NCBI GenBank assembly: GCA_017992475.1
Contig: JAGOOO010000012.1
Coordinates: 1-40,346 of the forward strand
Direction: 5' to 3'
Length of the DNA: 40,346 bases
Source of the DNA: Caldisericia bacterium
GTDB lineage: Bacteria; Caldisericota; Caldisericia; JAAYUI01
This document shows, piece by piece, positions 23,396 to 32,489 of the stretch. The notes beneath the pieces were generated by a model. It ran no database searches. It was given only the letters and a program-made list of their open reading frames with translations, and was not told the DNA's origin. The stretch's first letter is position 1, and each line of letters begins with the position of its first letter. The position numbers and the translations under genes are program-made.

Positions 23396-25708
23396 CAGTT
23401 TGTCCATGACACCTCGACTGGCGCCGCAGGAATAACACGCCTGAAATATCGCCCGGACTACATACCGGACAACTCCAGGCTTGTTGCTTGCTACCTCTAT
23501 GCTAACTCGGTCGGTAGAGATATAGGTGGGGGAAACTATCAGCATGAGCCGATCCTTATAAATGCCGGAAGACCCGGGAATCCACAATCTATCCTTTGTA
23601 CTGGATCATTTCTTGGAAGAAATAATGATACTAATTATAGCCCAGGTTGTGCGTGTGGAAATTGGCATCAAACAGCTCAACAATCAACATTCCGTTTCAA
23701 TATTACGCCATACATCACTGATCCATATGATATTATTACTGTTACTAGAATGTATCAGGATTATGAGGTAGAGCAGCAATATTATGGTTTTGAGATAGTA
23801 ATGATTTTTGAAAATTCCACTCTCCCACTCTCCCAGATAATGATTGCAGATGGTGCATTGACACTTTGCAACAATGACAGGCAAAATTCACAAACTGTAT
23901 TCTCCGGTTTCAGGACCCCCCCGGATCCTTCCACATGGCCTGTTGATGGCGCAAATGCAGGTGCCTATGTCGGAATAATTGGAAACTCGGCTGACAATGG
24001 TTCATGCGGCAACGGTAGATTTAGTACTGAATGGGATTTCTGGGCATGTGGTACCAACAGGGTTCCAACAGACCGTTTCTGGCTCAATCCACAACCGGCT
24101 GACCCAACAGCGGGCCAGGGCGGCGCATGGTGGGCAAACGGATGGGTGGGAGCAAATGGTGGAGCAGAAACTGCCCCAACATTGCCTCCAGGTTTCCCTG
24201 CCGGCTACCTCTGGAGCCCAAAAGCCATGAATCCAACTTATGCCGCAACAGCAAAGCAGTACAGCTGTTCATGGTTCTGGCACCGCAATTTCACGGTTGT
24301 TGCCGCAAAGACAGCCATCCACTGGAAAGCTGACCAGTGGTGGGACTATGTAAACCAGGACTACGATACAAAGGCACTTCACAGGCCAGCAAGAACGTAC
24401 CTTGCCGGTGAAGATTCTTCAATTTTGTTAAGGCCTTATATGATTTGTGATAACATTGGTGGTTCTAATCCTAATACCCTTGATGATGGTCGAGGATCTT
24501 GTGTTGCAACAGAATGGGGTAACTCATGCCCACCAAATAGTAATGTTACATGTCCAGGTTCACCACAGAGTGGACCTTGGCCAAACCCATATTACCCACG
24601 TTCTGAAGAAAGGGGCCACATGCACGGCTTCATTCTCCAGGTCCCGGTTGTGCCATCACTTCAGATAACAAAGAAATGCGTCCCAGACCCAGTTCTTCCG
24701 GACAGTCTTCTGATTTACACAATAACAGTCACAAACGACACCCCATACACACAGACAAACGTCAATATCGTCGAGAACTATCCAAAGGGAGTAACCTTCT
24801 ACGATGCCAACCCGCCGCCAGATGTTGACAACAACAGATGGACCACTTCCGTTGGTTTGGCTGGAAATGGAAGTCTTGCACCACACGAAACATTTGTTCT
24901 TGTTGTGAGGGTAAGAGTTGGTCACTTGGCCAAAGGCACCAAACTCACCAACAACGTTCTGACGTATGCCGATACCGCACCAAACCCAGAATTCGCACAG
25001 TGCACCGTTGATGTTCTTGGCGAACCGCTCATTACGCTCACGAAGACAACAAAGAAGTTCATGGCCCAGCAGGGTGAAAAAGTTAGCTACACAATAATTG
25101 TAAAAAATATTGGTACCAGGGAAGCAACCAATGTTGTTGTGGTTGATATCTTGCCAAGAGAACTTGAATATGTAGCCTCAATACCTTCAGGGTCACTTGG
25201 CATGCAGAAAATTGTCTGGTCATTTGGAATCATGAATCCTGGTGAAGTCAAGATAATTGAACTGACATTGAGAGTCAGAAAGGACATAAGCCTTAACCCT
25301 GGCATCAATATCATAAACACTGCTATTGTCACCTCCGCAGAGGGTTTAAGAGACCAGGATACTGCAGTCATAGTGCTCAGAGTTGGTGCAAAGGAACCAG
25401 TGGTTTGTGAGTGTCCCGACATTTCAATCTTGATTCCAGAAGCAAAGCCTGACAATGACAACATTTATGTCATACCTGCCTCTGGCACAATGACCATCAA
25501 AGTGAGCCCATTTGGTGGATGTGGCCCATACACGGCTGATCTTGATTTCGAGGGTGATGGAAAGATTGACAAAACCTTCAATATCGAAAATGACACCACA
25601 AAAGAATTCAGCTACACCTATTCCCCAGGTAGTTACAGCATAACCCTCAGAACTACTGACCGTTATGCCAATTCTTGCACTTATACCAAAAAGATAAGGG
25701 TAAAGTAA
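23396..25708 (+). pseudogene. C-terminal continuation of the giant secreted protein, after the in-frame TGA
   Basis: Reading on in the same frame after the TGA at 23393-23395 gives 770 uninterrupted codons. The first ATG, at 23750, has no ribosome site or signal peptide, so separate translation is unlikely. Counting from the ATG at 21155, about 748-1165 is an unrecognised Trp/Cys-rich region. About 1168-1285 and 1290-1400 are two DUF11-type repeats with YTITVTN and YTIIVKN and TKK starts. From about 1418 to the end is a PKD-like domain with LDFEGDGKIDKTF and YSPGSYSITLRTTDR. These are typical stalk and adhesion modules of bacterial surface proteins. The piece is either expressed only by readthrough or is dead. 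A strong terminator follows after 32 bases. Confidence 0.75.
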
Positions 25709-25740
25709 GCAAACAATCCCCCTGTCATCGCTGATGAATT

Positions 25741-25776
25741 AAAAAAGCCCCGCTTTAAAAAAAGCGGGGCTTTTTT
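25741..25776. terminator. Bidirectional terminator after the giant secreted protein
   Basis: A perfect 16-base inverted repeat, AAAAAAGCCCCGCTTT and its complement, around an AAAA loop, with T-runs on both strands. It also serves the convergent 3-hydroxybutyryl-CoA dehydrogenase gene. Confidence 0.95.
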
Positions 25777-25820
25777 GTTGGCGTTGAAACTTGATCTAGT
25801 GTGTCAGTTTCTGTGATTGA

Positions 25821-26681
25821 TTATTTTTGTTCGGTGTAGTCGTAGAAACCTTTTCCCGATTTCCTTCCAAGGAGACCTGCTGCAACCATTTTTCTCAGCA
25901 GTGGGCACGGCCTGTATTTTGAGTCGCCAAGCCCTTCATGGAGTACTTCCATAATTGCCAGGCAGGTATCAAGGCCGATAAGGTCTGCGAGTGCGAGGGG
26001 GCCCATTGGATGGTTCATGCCTAGTTTCATTACAGTGTCTATTGATTCCTTGTCGGCAACGCCCTCCATTAAGCAGTAGACTGCCTCGTTTATCATCGGC
26101 ATCAGTATCCTGTTGCTGACAAATCCTGGATAATCGTTTGCAACTGCCGGTGTCTTGCCAAGCTTGATCGAAAGATCATTCACAATATTGTAGGTCTCAT
26201 CGGTCGTGAGCATTCCCCTTATCACTTCAACAAGTTTCATGAGGGGAACTGGGTTCATGAAGTGCATGCCGATAAATTTCCCTGGGTTCTTGTATTTTGC
26301 GGCCAGCTCGGTGATTGAAATTGTGGAAGTGTTTGAGGCCAGAATTGCGTCTCCCTGCAGGATGCCATTCAATTTGTCGTATATCTGGTTTTTGACCTGC
26401 CTGTTTTCAGTGACAGCCTCGACAACGATCTGACAATCCCTGAGGTCTTCAAGGTTTTCGGTGGTTTTTATTCTCGCAAGCGTTGCATCTGCGACTTCCT
26501 GTGTGATTGTGCCTTTCTGGACCATCCTGCCGAGGTTTTTCTGGATAGTTGCCTTGCCTTTTTCAGCAAGCTGGATGTTTGCTTCTGCAAGAACAACGTC
26601 GTATCCGGTCTGTGCAAATACATGGGCAATCCCGTTTCCCATTACACCTGCGCCTATGACACCAACTTTTTTTATCTCCAT
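25821..26681 (-). CDS. 3-hydroxybutyryl-CoA dehydrogenase
   Basis: A 286-residue 3-hydroxyacyl-CoA dehydrogenase of the short, single-function type (Hbd/PaaH). The NAD fold begins [20 protein letters not shown], close to the [15 protein letters not shown] and [17 protein letters not shown] carry the catalytic His and substrate loop. The C-terminal domain has [19 protein letters not shown] and [14 protein letters not shown]. It interconverts 3-hydroxybutyryl-CoA and acetoacetyl-CoA with NAD(P). It lies 10 bases after the thiolase gene with GAGGAGG before its ATG, forming a two-gene operon. Direction could be butyrate-type synthesis or beta-oxidation. No crotonase or butyryl-CoA dehydrogenase is in the window. 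Confidence 0.95.
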   Translation of the reverse strand: MEIKKVGVIGAGVMGNGIAHVFAQTGYDVVLAEANIQLAEKGKATIQKNLGRMVQKGTITQEVADATLARIKTTENLEDLRDCQIVVEAVTENRQVKNQIYDKLNGILQGDAILASNTSTISITELAAKYKNPGKFIGMHFMNPVPLMKLVEVIRGMLTTDETYNIVNDLSIKLGKTPAVANDYPGFVSNRILMPMINEAVYCLMEGVADKESIDTVMKLGMNHPMGPLALADLIGLDTCLAIMEVLHEGLGDSKYRPCPLLRKMVAAGLLGRKSGKGFYDYTEQK

Positions 26682-26691
26682 TGCTTCCTCC

Positions 26692-27867
26692 TCACACAAG
26701 TTCGATTGCCATTGCAACGGCGCCTCCGCCTCCAAGGCAGAGTGTTGCAAGTCCGCGCTTCTTGCCGTTCCTCTTCAGGTTGTAGATCAGTGTTGCAATA
26801 ATCCTTGAACCGGAGGAACCTATCGGGTGCCCGAGTGCTATGGCGCCACCGGAGATATTGACTGTATTTGGGTCCCATTCGAGTCCCCTGCCGTCAACTA
26901 TGCACTGGACAGCAAAGGCTTCATTGGCTTCGATGAGGTCAAAGTCCGAGATTTTCAGGCCTGTTTTTTCCATCAGCTTTTTGACAGCAAAGACTGGTGC
27001 CCAGAAAAGCTCTTTTGGCTCTGTGTGTGCAGTTGCGTAATCGATTATTGAAGCAAGCGGTTTGTGGTTCTTGGCTACATTTTCGGATGCAACAACAACT
27101 GCTGAGCCGCCATCAGAGAGGCCAGGAGCGTTTCCTGCAGTAACGACCCCTTCCTTGTCAAAAGCTGGCCTGAGCTTTTGCAGGGTGTCCATCGTAGTTG
27201 GTCTCGGGGTCTCGTCCTTTGAAAATATTATCGGATCGCCTTTTTTCTGTGGTATTGCAATTGGCGCTACTTCTTCGTCAAAAATTCCTGTTTCTATGGC
27301 TTTGATTGCCCTGTCCTGGGAATTAAAGGCGAAAAGGTCAGCCTCTTCCCTGGTCACGTTGCCCTTCTTTGCAGTGTATTCTGCGAGGTTTCCCATGTGG
27401 GAACCATTGAATGCACACCAGAGGCCATCTTTTATGACTCCATCGACAAGGGTGCCGTCTCCATATCTGTAGCCTTCGGTCCTTGCCTTCTCAAGGTAGT
27501 ATGGTGCATTTGTCATGGATTCCATTCCGCCTGCCACGACAATGTCTGCCTCGCCAAGCTGGATGGATTGTGAAGCAAGCATGATCGCTTTCAGTCCCGA
27601 GCCGCACACCTTGTTGATTGTGAGGGCATTTGTTTCAGGATTTAGACCTGCATGGATAAGCGCCTGCCTTGCCGGGTTCTGGCCGCAGCCTGCCTGGACC
27701 ACCTGGCCCATTATTACCTCGTCAATTCTCTCTTTTTCTACGCCGGCCCTTTCAACGGCCGCCTTGATGGCGAAACCGCCAAGTTTTGGTGCGGAAAACG
27801 GCGAAAGGCTACCCAAAAATTTGCCAATGGGTGTCCTTGCGGCACTCAAGATATAGCCTTTTGACAT
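26692..27867 (-). CDS. Acetyl-CoA acetyltransferase (thiolase)
   Basis: A 391-residue thiolase, full length. The nucleophile Cys is in [14 protein letters not shown] near residue 88. [21 protein letters not shown] with the catalytic His, and the C-terminal [14 protein letters not shown] with the second catalytic Cys are all present. It condenses two acetyl-CoA to acetoacetyl-CoA or runs in reverse. The length and the motif sequence favour the biosynthetic/degradative acetoacetyl-CoA class over sterol-carrier types. AAAAGGAGGAG precedes the ATG, and the next gene is 3-hydroxybutyryl-CoA dehydrogenase. Its promoter overlaps that of the divergent ccm operon. Confidence 0.95.
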   Translation of the reverse strand: MSKGYILSAARTPIGKFLGSLSPFSAPKLGGFAIKAAVERAGVEKERIDEVIMGQVVQAGCGQNPARQALIHAGLNPETNALTINKVCGSGLKAIMLASQSIQLGEADIVVAGGMESMTNAPYYLEKARTEGYRYGDGTLVDGVIKDGLWCAFNGSHMGNLAEYTAKKGNVTREEADLFAFNSQDRAIKAIETGIFDEEVAPIAIPQKKGDPIIFSKDETPRPTTMDTLQKLRPAFDKEGVVTAGNAPGLSDGGSAVVVASENVAKNHKPLASIIDYATAHTEPKELFWAPVFAVKKLMEKTGLKISDFDLIEANEAFAVQCIVDGRGLEWDPNTVNISGGAIALGHPIGSSGSRIIATLIYNLKRNGKKRGLATLCLGGGGAVAMAIELV

Positions 27868-27909
27868 GACTCCTCCTTTTGTGAAATAACTGACAACTTT
27901 AACAGAAAA

Positions 27910-27938
27910 AGATTAGTCTGGTTTGATTCATTTTGCAA
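27910..27938 (-). promoter_or_regulatory. Promoter for thiolase-hbd
   Basis: On the minus strand, TTGCAA (27933-27938), a 17-base spacer and TAATCT (27910-27915). The leader is about 36 bases and includes AGGAGG. It physically overlaps the ccmA promoter. Confidence 0.45.
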
Positions 27939-27950
27939 CACTCCTATAAT
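27923..27950 (+). promoter_or_regulatory. Promoter for ccmA, leaderless type
   Basis: TTGATT at 27923-27928, a 16-base spacer and a perfect TATAAT at 27945-27950, then 8 bases to the ATG at 27959. No Shine-Dalgarno is present. Confidence 0.65.
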
Positions 27951-27958
27951 CTTTGGTT

Positions 27959-28534
27959 ATGCGAATGGTTGCCAGTAATCTGTCAAAATCTTTTGGGTCA
28001 AAAATGGTTTTTGCTGGCGTTTCTTTTGACATAGAAGATGAAGTATGGGCGATCATTGGGCCGAATGGTTCGGGCAAAACGACTCTGTTGAGGATAATGG
28101 CGGGCCTGCTCAAAACTTCTTCTGGAACAATGGAGTGGTTTGACAGAAAGAAGAAGTATGAGAAATTTCAGTTGTCAGGCAGGATTGCCATGTGTTCCCC
28201 CGATCTTGGTCTTTACAAGGAAATGACTGTTTTTGAAAATGCCAGATTTTTTGCGAACCTGGCGGGGGTGCCTGTGCCTGATTTTGGGGTGTGGGGTTTA
28301 TCATGTCACCTTGAAAAGCGCTACCAAGAACTTTCGGCAGGCCTCAAGCAGAGGGCCAAACTGATGACAGCCTTTGCAATGGCCCGGGACGTCATATTGC
28401 TTGATGAGCCAGAGCAGCACCTGGATGCCGAGGGAAAAGCAATTCTGGACAACATGGTCTCGTCATTTGGTAGGCTTGTTGTGGTTGCCACAAACAATCC
28501 CTGGAGAGACTGGAGAAAAATTGCGCAGTTTTAG
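27959..28534 (+). CDS. ccmA: Cytochrome c biogenesis ABC transporter ATP-binding protein CcmA
   Basis: A 191-residue ABC ATPase. It has Walker A GPNGSGKTT near residue 35, the signature LSAGLKQR near residue 125, and Walker B DVILLDEPEQHLD near residue 145. The small size and the neighbours ccmB and ccmC identify it as CcmA. With CcmB, CcmC and CcmD it releases haem-loaded CcmE from the complex. The ATG at 27959 is preferred over the TTG at 27953 and the ATG at 27965 because of its distance from the TATAAT box. It is the first gene of the ccm operon and overlaps ccmB by 14 bases. Confidence 0.88.
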   Translation: MRMVASNLSKSFGSKMVFAGVSFDIEDEVWAIIGPNGSGKTTLLRIMAGLLKTSSGTMEWFDRKKKYEKFQLSGRIAMCSPDLGLYKEMTVFENARFFANLAGVPVPDFGVWGLSCHLEKRYQELSAGLKQRAKLMTAFAMARDVILLDEPEQHLDAEGKAILDNMVSSFGRLVVVATNNPWRDWRKIAQF

Positions 28535-29174
28535 GGCACTTCTGGCAAAAGAAATAAAGGTCGCTTTCAGGGGGAGGCACCTTGTCGGGGTTGGTTTTGG
28601 GCTTGCGATTGTTCTCTCCGCCACGCTCGGGTTTTCGCTTGCCGGAACAAAGGTCAGCGAAAGGGTCATAGCCTCGCTCCTCTGGATTGTTGTCATGTTT
28701 TCCTCTTCTGACACACTCTCCAGGTCTTTTGCAAAAGAGGAGGATGAGGGAACGGCCGACCAGTTGAGGCTCAGGGTTCCGATGCCTTCCGTTTTTCTTG
28801 CCAAAACGCTTGCGAATGCTTTTTTTGTTCTGTTGATTGCCTGCGTTGTTTTTCCGCTTTTGTGTTTCTGGCTTGGCGTCAGGTTTTCAGCCTTGCCGCT
28901 TGTTGGCCTTCTGGTATTGATCGGGTGCCCCGCCTTGTCTTTTGCGCAAGGTTTTGTCGGCTATCTCATGTCGCGCGGAAGGGCCCTGAGCGCCGCTTAT
29001 CCAGTTATCGTGATGCCTGTAATACTTCCCTTGCTGGTCTGCCTTGTCCTGGCCACCTCACAAGCCTTGGCAGAAGGCACATTTTCGATTAATCTTGTTG
29101 TTGTGATAATTAGTGAATCTCTGGCGGCACTGGTGGCTGGGCTTGTGTTGGTGCCGTATATTGAGGAGGAATAG
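28521..29174 (+). CDS. ccmB: Cytochrome c biogenesis membrane protein CcmB
   Basis: A 217-residue polytopic protein with about six membrane helices, matching CcmB. RALLAKEIKVAFRGR at the start is the family's cytoplasmic helix. SRSFAKEEDEGTADQLRL near residue 70 is the coupling region that contacts CcmA. The start is a TTG at 28521 with GGAG five bases upstream, inside the end of ccmA. Earlier in-frame codons would read through the ccmA core. It forms the transmembrane part of the CcmAB transporter, which acts on CcmC-haem-CcmE. The ccmC gene follows after 3 bases. Confidence 0.87.
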   Translation: MRSFRALLAKEIKVAFRGRHLVGVGFGLAIVLSATLGFSLAGTKVSERVIASLLWIVVMFSSSDTLSRSFAKEEDEGTADQLRLRVPMPSVFLAKTLANAFFVLLIACVVFPLLCFWLGVRFSALPLVGLLVLIGCPALSFAQGFVGYLMSRGRALSAAYPVIVMPVILPLLVCLVLATSQALAEGTFSINLVVVIISESLAALVAGLVLVPYIEEE

Positions 29175-29177
29175 ACA

Positions 29178-29810
29178 ATGCTTTTTGGCCGCATTTTATC
29201 GGTGCTCACACCCCTTGCAATGGTGCCTTCGATTATTTATTGCCTCATGTTTACCCCAAAAGAAGCAACAATGGGAGACCTTTACAGGATCATTTACTTC
29301 CATATCCCATGCGCGTGGGTTGCAACGCTTGCATTTTTCATCTCCTTTATCTTCTCGATAGCTTATCTTGCGAAGAGAAAAGCTGTATATGACTCTGTTG
29401 CCCACAGAAGCTCCGAGATAGGTCTAGTGTTTTGTGTTCTGGCAACTATTACAGGCTCGGTTTTTGCCACTTATACCTGGGGTTCGCCATGGAACTGGGA
29501 CCCAAGGGAGACATCGATTGTCTTTCTTCTGATGATCTACATCGCCTATCTGCTCCTCAGGTGGCTCATAGAAGACAGGGACAAAAAAGCGGCCATTTCT
29601 GCAGGATACTCGATCGTCGCTTTTCTTGCCACGCCGTTCCTTGTTTTTGTGATGCCGAGAATAACCAGCTCGCTCCATCCCGAACAGGTCGGCGGCCTGG
29701 GCCTCACAAAACCAATGCTTTACGGTGTGTTTGGCATGCTTGCTGGTTTTACATTCTTGTATCTATGGATACTGTCTTTGTCACAAAGGCTTGATATGGA
29801 GGAAATATGA
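29178..29810 (+). CDS. ccmC: Haem handling protein CcmC
   Basis: A 210-residue membrane protein with six helices. It carries the haem-handling tryptophan-rich WWD motif, TWGSPWNWDPRETS at about 100-113, in an external loop. His42 (YFHIPCAW) and His167 (SSLHPEQ) are the expected axial haem ligands. CcmC places haem on CcmE at the outer face of the membrane. GAGGAGG lies before the ATG, and its stop overlaps the ccmD ATG by four bases. The WWD loop and the two His positions separate it from CcmF and from the System II protein CcsA. Confidence 0.93.
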   Translation: MLFGRILSVLTPLAMVPSIIYCLMFTPKEATMGDLYRIIYFHIPCAWVATLAFFISFIFSIAYLAKRKAVYDSVAHRSSEIGLVFCVLATITGSVFATYTWGSPWNWDPRETSIVFLLMIYIAYLLLRWLIEDRDKKAAISAGYSIVAFLATPFLVFVMPRITSSLHPEQVGGLGLTKPMLYGVFGMLAGFTFLYLWILSLSQRLDMEEI

Positions 29811-29908
29811 TACCGGTTCTTGTTGTGGCGTTGGTTGTCTTTTTGGGTATTTTTGCGTATCTGATGTCACTTGAAGTCAGAATTGGGAAGATATTGAAGA
29901 AGAAATGA
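29807..29908 (+). CDS. ccmD: CcmD, small membrane subunit of cytochrome c biogenesis
   Basis: A 33-codon gene between ccmC and ccmE, overlapping both by ATGA. It encodes one membrane helix (IPVLVVALVVFLGIFAYLM) followed by the basic tail VRIGKILKKK. This is the size and layout of CcmD, which helps release holo-CcmE from the CcmABC complex. AGGAG lies 5 to 9 bases upstream. Position and topology support the call better than sequence similarity, since CcmD proteins are poorly conserved. Confidence 0.8.
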   Translation: MIPVLVVALVVFLGIFAYLMSLEVRIGKILKKK

Positions 29909-30297
29909 ACAGAAAAACCTCCCTTGTAGCTGGAATTATTGCAATTGTCATTCTGTCGGGAGTATCAATATGGTTTTTCCTGTCCTCCATGACTCCTTTC
30001 ACCTCTGATTTTGGCGAGGCAAAAAGTGGCAAGGTATATCAGGTTTACGGCCTGCTTGATCAAAAAAGCCTGAAGCAGGAAGGCAACCTCAATTATTTCA
30101 ATATGGTGGATGAAAAAGGTGAGGTTTTGCCAGTTATCCTGGATGGTGTTCTGCCACAAAACTTTGCCGGAGCCCAAAAAGGCGTTGCAGTTGGGTCTTT
30201 CAAGGATGGAAGTTTCCACGCAGACCAGTTGCTGGTCAAGTGTCCAAGCAAGTATGAAAACAAAAATGAAAAAGGGTCTGATAACAGTGGAAAATAA
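29905..30297 (+). CDS. ccmE: Haem chaperone CcmE, CxxxY variant
   Basis: A 130-residue CcmE. It has one N-terminal membrane anchor (about 6-27), then an OB-fold beta-barrel domain with KVYQVYGLL, YFNMVDEKGEVLPVIL and GVLPQNF. The haem attachment site is Cys113-Pro-Ser-Lys-Tyr117 (CxxxY) in place of the usual HxxxY. This variant is known from archaea and Desulfovibrio-type bacteria, where cysteine binds haem and the system works without CcmH. The Asn/Lys-rich tail after Tyr117 is probably flexible. ATGA overlap with ccmD couples translation. Confidence 0.92.
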   Translation: MNRKTSLVAGIIAIVILSGVSIWFFLSSMTPFTSDFGEAKSGKVYQVYGLLDQKSLKQEGNLNYFNMVDEKGEVLPVILDGVLPQNFAGAQKGVAVGSFKDGSFHADQLLVKCPSKYENKNEKGSDNSGK

Positions 30298-30347
30298 TGG
30301 AAAGATAATGGTTTTTGAAAGTTTCTCCAAACATGGCAGGAGTAAAA

Positions 30348-32489
30348 ATGGCTGGTAATGTATTGATGTGGCTTTGTTTAGGATTTTCCATTCTCGCTGC
30401 AATTTTTTGTATAAAGCCAAGATTCCAGAAGATGTTTGCCGTTTCCTCCATGCTGTCGGCAGTATTGGCGTCGTCGTATCTCATGCTTTCAATACTCAAC
30501 AACAACTTTCAGCTTTCCTATGTTTTTCACAATAGCTCCACTTCACTTTCATTCTGGTATAAAATATCGGTTTTCTGGGCCGACAAGGGCGGGTCGATGC
30601 TCCTCTGGCTGCTTGCAATCTCGATTGTTACCGCGATCCTCTCCTTCAAGCCGCAATCACAAAAGAGCTTTCTTGCGGTCCTTTTTGCCATCCAGGCCTT
30701 TCTGGTGATTTTTGTAGTAGGCTCTTCAACCTTTGATGTCCTTCCGCAGGCCGCATCTGATGGCCTTGGGCTGAATGTTCTCCTGAAGAGCCCTTGGATG
30801 GCTTTTCATCCACCAGTGATATTCCTGTCCTATGCCTTGATGGCTGTTCCATTTGCGATGGCTGTTGCCTATCTTTTTAGGCCATGCGAGCAGAACCACC
30901 AGATCTGGCTCTCAAGGATGACGCCCTGGCTTATTGCATCCTGGTTCCTGCTTGGCCTTGGTATCGCCATGGGCTCCATCTGGGCCTATGAAACGCTTGG
31001 GTGGGGCGGTTACTGGGGCTGGGACCCTGTGGAAAACGCTTCGCTGGTTCCATGGCTCATCCAGACGGTTGCAATACATGCGGTGCTCAATGATGAGAAT
31101 GGCAATGGCAACGCCAGATCGGTTGTTGTCGCTGTGCTCTCCTCTTTCTGCCTTGTCGTAATGGCAGTTTTTTTGACCAGATCAGGCGTGCTTTCGGATG
31201 TGTCTGTTCACTCTTTTGCTGGCTCGTCGATGCTTTTTTTGTATCTGGTCATGCTTCTGGCTTCTATCGGATTGTCGGTATTTTTATGCTTCCGTTCGTG
31301 GAAGTTTGTTCCCCATGGCCTTGAGAGCCATTACACCTCAAGATATTTCATGATGAGCATTGGCAACATAGTGCTGTCTGTTTATGCCGTGTTCATACTT
31401 GCCGCGACCCTGTTGCCGGTTGTGACCCAGATTTTTGGTTCACCCGCGGTCATCTCACAATCATTTTATCAGGCAATATCAATCCCAGTAGCCATAATAA
31501 TGTGTGTTGGCGGTGCACTTACCCCTTTGATGGCGTGGAGAAAAACAAACATAAAATATCTGGCAAGACAACTTATTGCGCCACTATTTTTTGGACTTGT
31601 TTTTGTCGTGCTGGCCGTTGAAGCTGGAATGGCCGATCCTCTTTTCATGATTACCGGTGCATTTGCCTCAATAATGCTGGTTTCAAACTTCCAGGCCATG
31701 TTGAAATACAGAGTCCAAAAATGGGGCGCTTTTGTTTCGCACATGGGCGTTTGCCTCCTGCTGATGGGTGTAGTGGGAAGCTCGATATTTTTTGGGCAGG
31801 AATCGGTTTCCCTGGGAATGTCGTCACAAAACAAGGAATGCCTTGATTTTGGCGTCGGGCTGGAATACGTGAAAAGCGACGGGCAGTCGTTTGAGACCAT
31901 GTATGTTCTTACCCACAAGGACTCTGAAATAAGAGGTAAAATAGGTGCCAAGTGGGACACAAGGTCACAGGTCTACTTCTCAAAACCATTTATCCACAGG
32001 TCGTTCCTGAGAGATGTAATGGTCTATGTTTCAAATATCAGGGAAGACATGGAATTTATTGTTGGAAGAGGGAGTTCTGTATTGCAGGGCGGATACACCG
32101 TCAAACTCCTGGAATACAATGAGGATGTCATCAAGGCCCTGGTTTCAGATGGGCCGGATTCAGCAAAAGAAATCACATTCAGCAAAGACAATATGGCTCC
32201 TGGGTCCATTGCAGAAATTGATGGTAAGTCATACTTCCTGTCGATTGGCGCAATAGGAAATCACACAGTTACATTCAAACTTGTCGACCTGAGAAACTCT
32301 GATAGAAATACAGTAAGATTTACGATGACTGTTATGGTGAAATACTGCATGTTGTTTGTATGGCTTGGCATGGTAATCACGCTGCTTGGTCTCTTGTGGG
32401 CGTTTCTTGGAAGATTGCGCCCCACAAGGGGCAACAGGATATCGTCCGTTTTTGCAAAGGACAAAGGGGCTGGTGTCGCACTGCCGTGA
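30348..32489 (+). CDS. ccmF: Cytochrome c haem lyase subunit CcmF
   Basis: A 713-residue polytopic protein with about 14 membrane helices. The haem-binding WWD motif is WGGYWGWDPVENASLVPWL, preceded by AFHPPVIFLSYA, which carries a conserved His. The C-terminal domain after about residue 500 is a soluble external segment, then a final helix. CcmF takes haem from CcmE and attaches it to CxxCH motifs of apocytochrome. The ATG at 30348 is chosen because AGGAG is 5 bases before it. Upstream in-frame TTG and ATG codons lack a site. Its stop overlaps the next lipoprotein gene by four bases. No ccmG, ccmH or ccmI follows. Confidence 0.92.
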   Translation: MAGNVLMWLCLGFSILAAIFCIKPRFQKMFAVSSMLSAVLASSYLMLSILNNNFQLSYVFHNSSTSLSFWYKISVFWADKGGSMLLWLLAISIVTAILSFKPQSQKSFLAVLFAIQAFLVIFVVGSSTFDVLPQAASDGLGLNVLLKSPWMAFHPPVIFLSYALMAVPFAMAVAYLFRPCEQNHQIWLSRMTPWLIASWFLLGLGIAMGSIWAYETLGWGGYWGWDPVENASLVPWLIQTVAIHAVLNDENGNGNARSVVVAVLSSFCLVVMAVFLTRSGVLSDVSVHSFAGSSMLFLYLVMLLASIGLSVFLCFRSWKFVPHGLESHYTSRYFMMSIGNIVLSVYAVFILAATLLPVVTQIFGSPAVISQSFYQAISIPVAIIMCVGGALTPLMAWRKTNIKYLARQLIAPLFFGLVFVVLAVEAGMADPLFMITGAFASIMLVSNFQAMLKYRVQKWGAFVSHMGVCLLLMGVVGSSIFFGQESVSLGMSSQNKECLDFGVGLEYVKSDGQSFETMYVLTHKDSEIRGKIGAKWDTRSQVYFSKPFIHRSFLRDVMVYVSNIREDMEFIVGRGSSVLQGGYTVKLLEYNEDVIKALVSDGPDSAKEITFSKDNMAPGSIAEIDGKSYFLSIGAIGNHTVTFKLVDLRNSDRNTVRFTMTVMVKYCMLFVWLGMVITLLGLLWAFLGRLRPTRGNRISSVFAKDKGAGVALP

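Noticed and set aside
23750-25708. Separate gene starting at the ATG at 23750
   Set aside because: It has no ribosome site, no promoter and no signal peptide, and its frame is continuous with the upstream coding region back through 23396. It is better explained as the rest of the interrupted gene.
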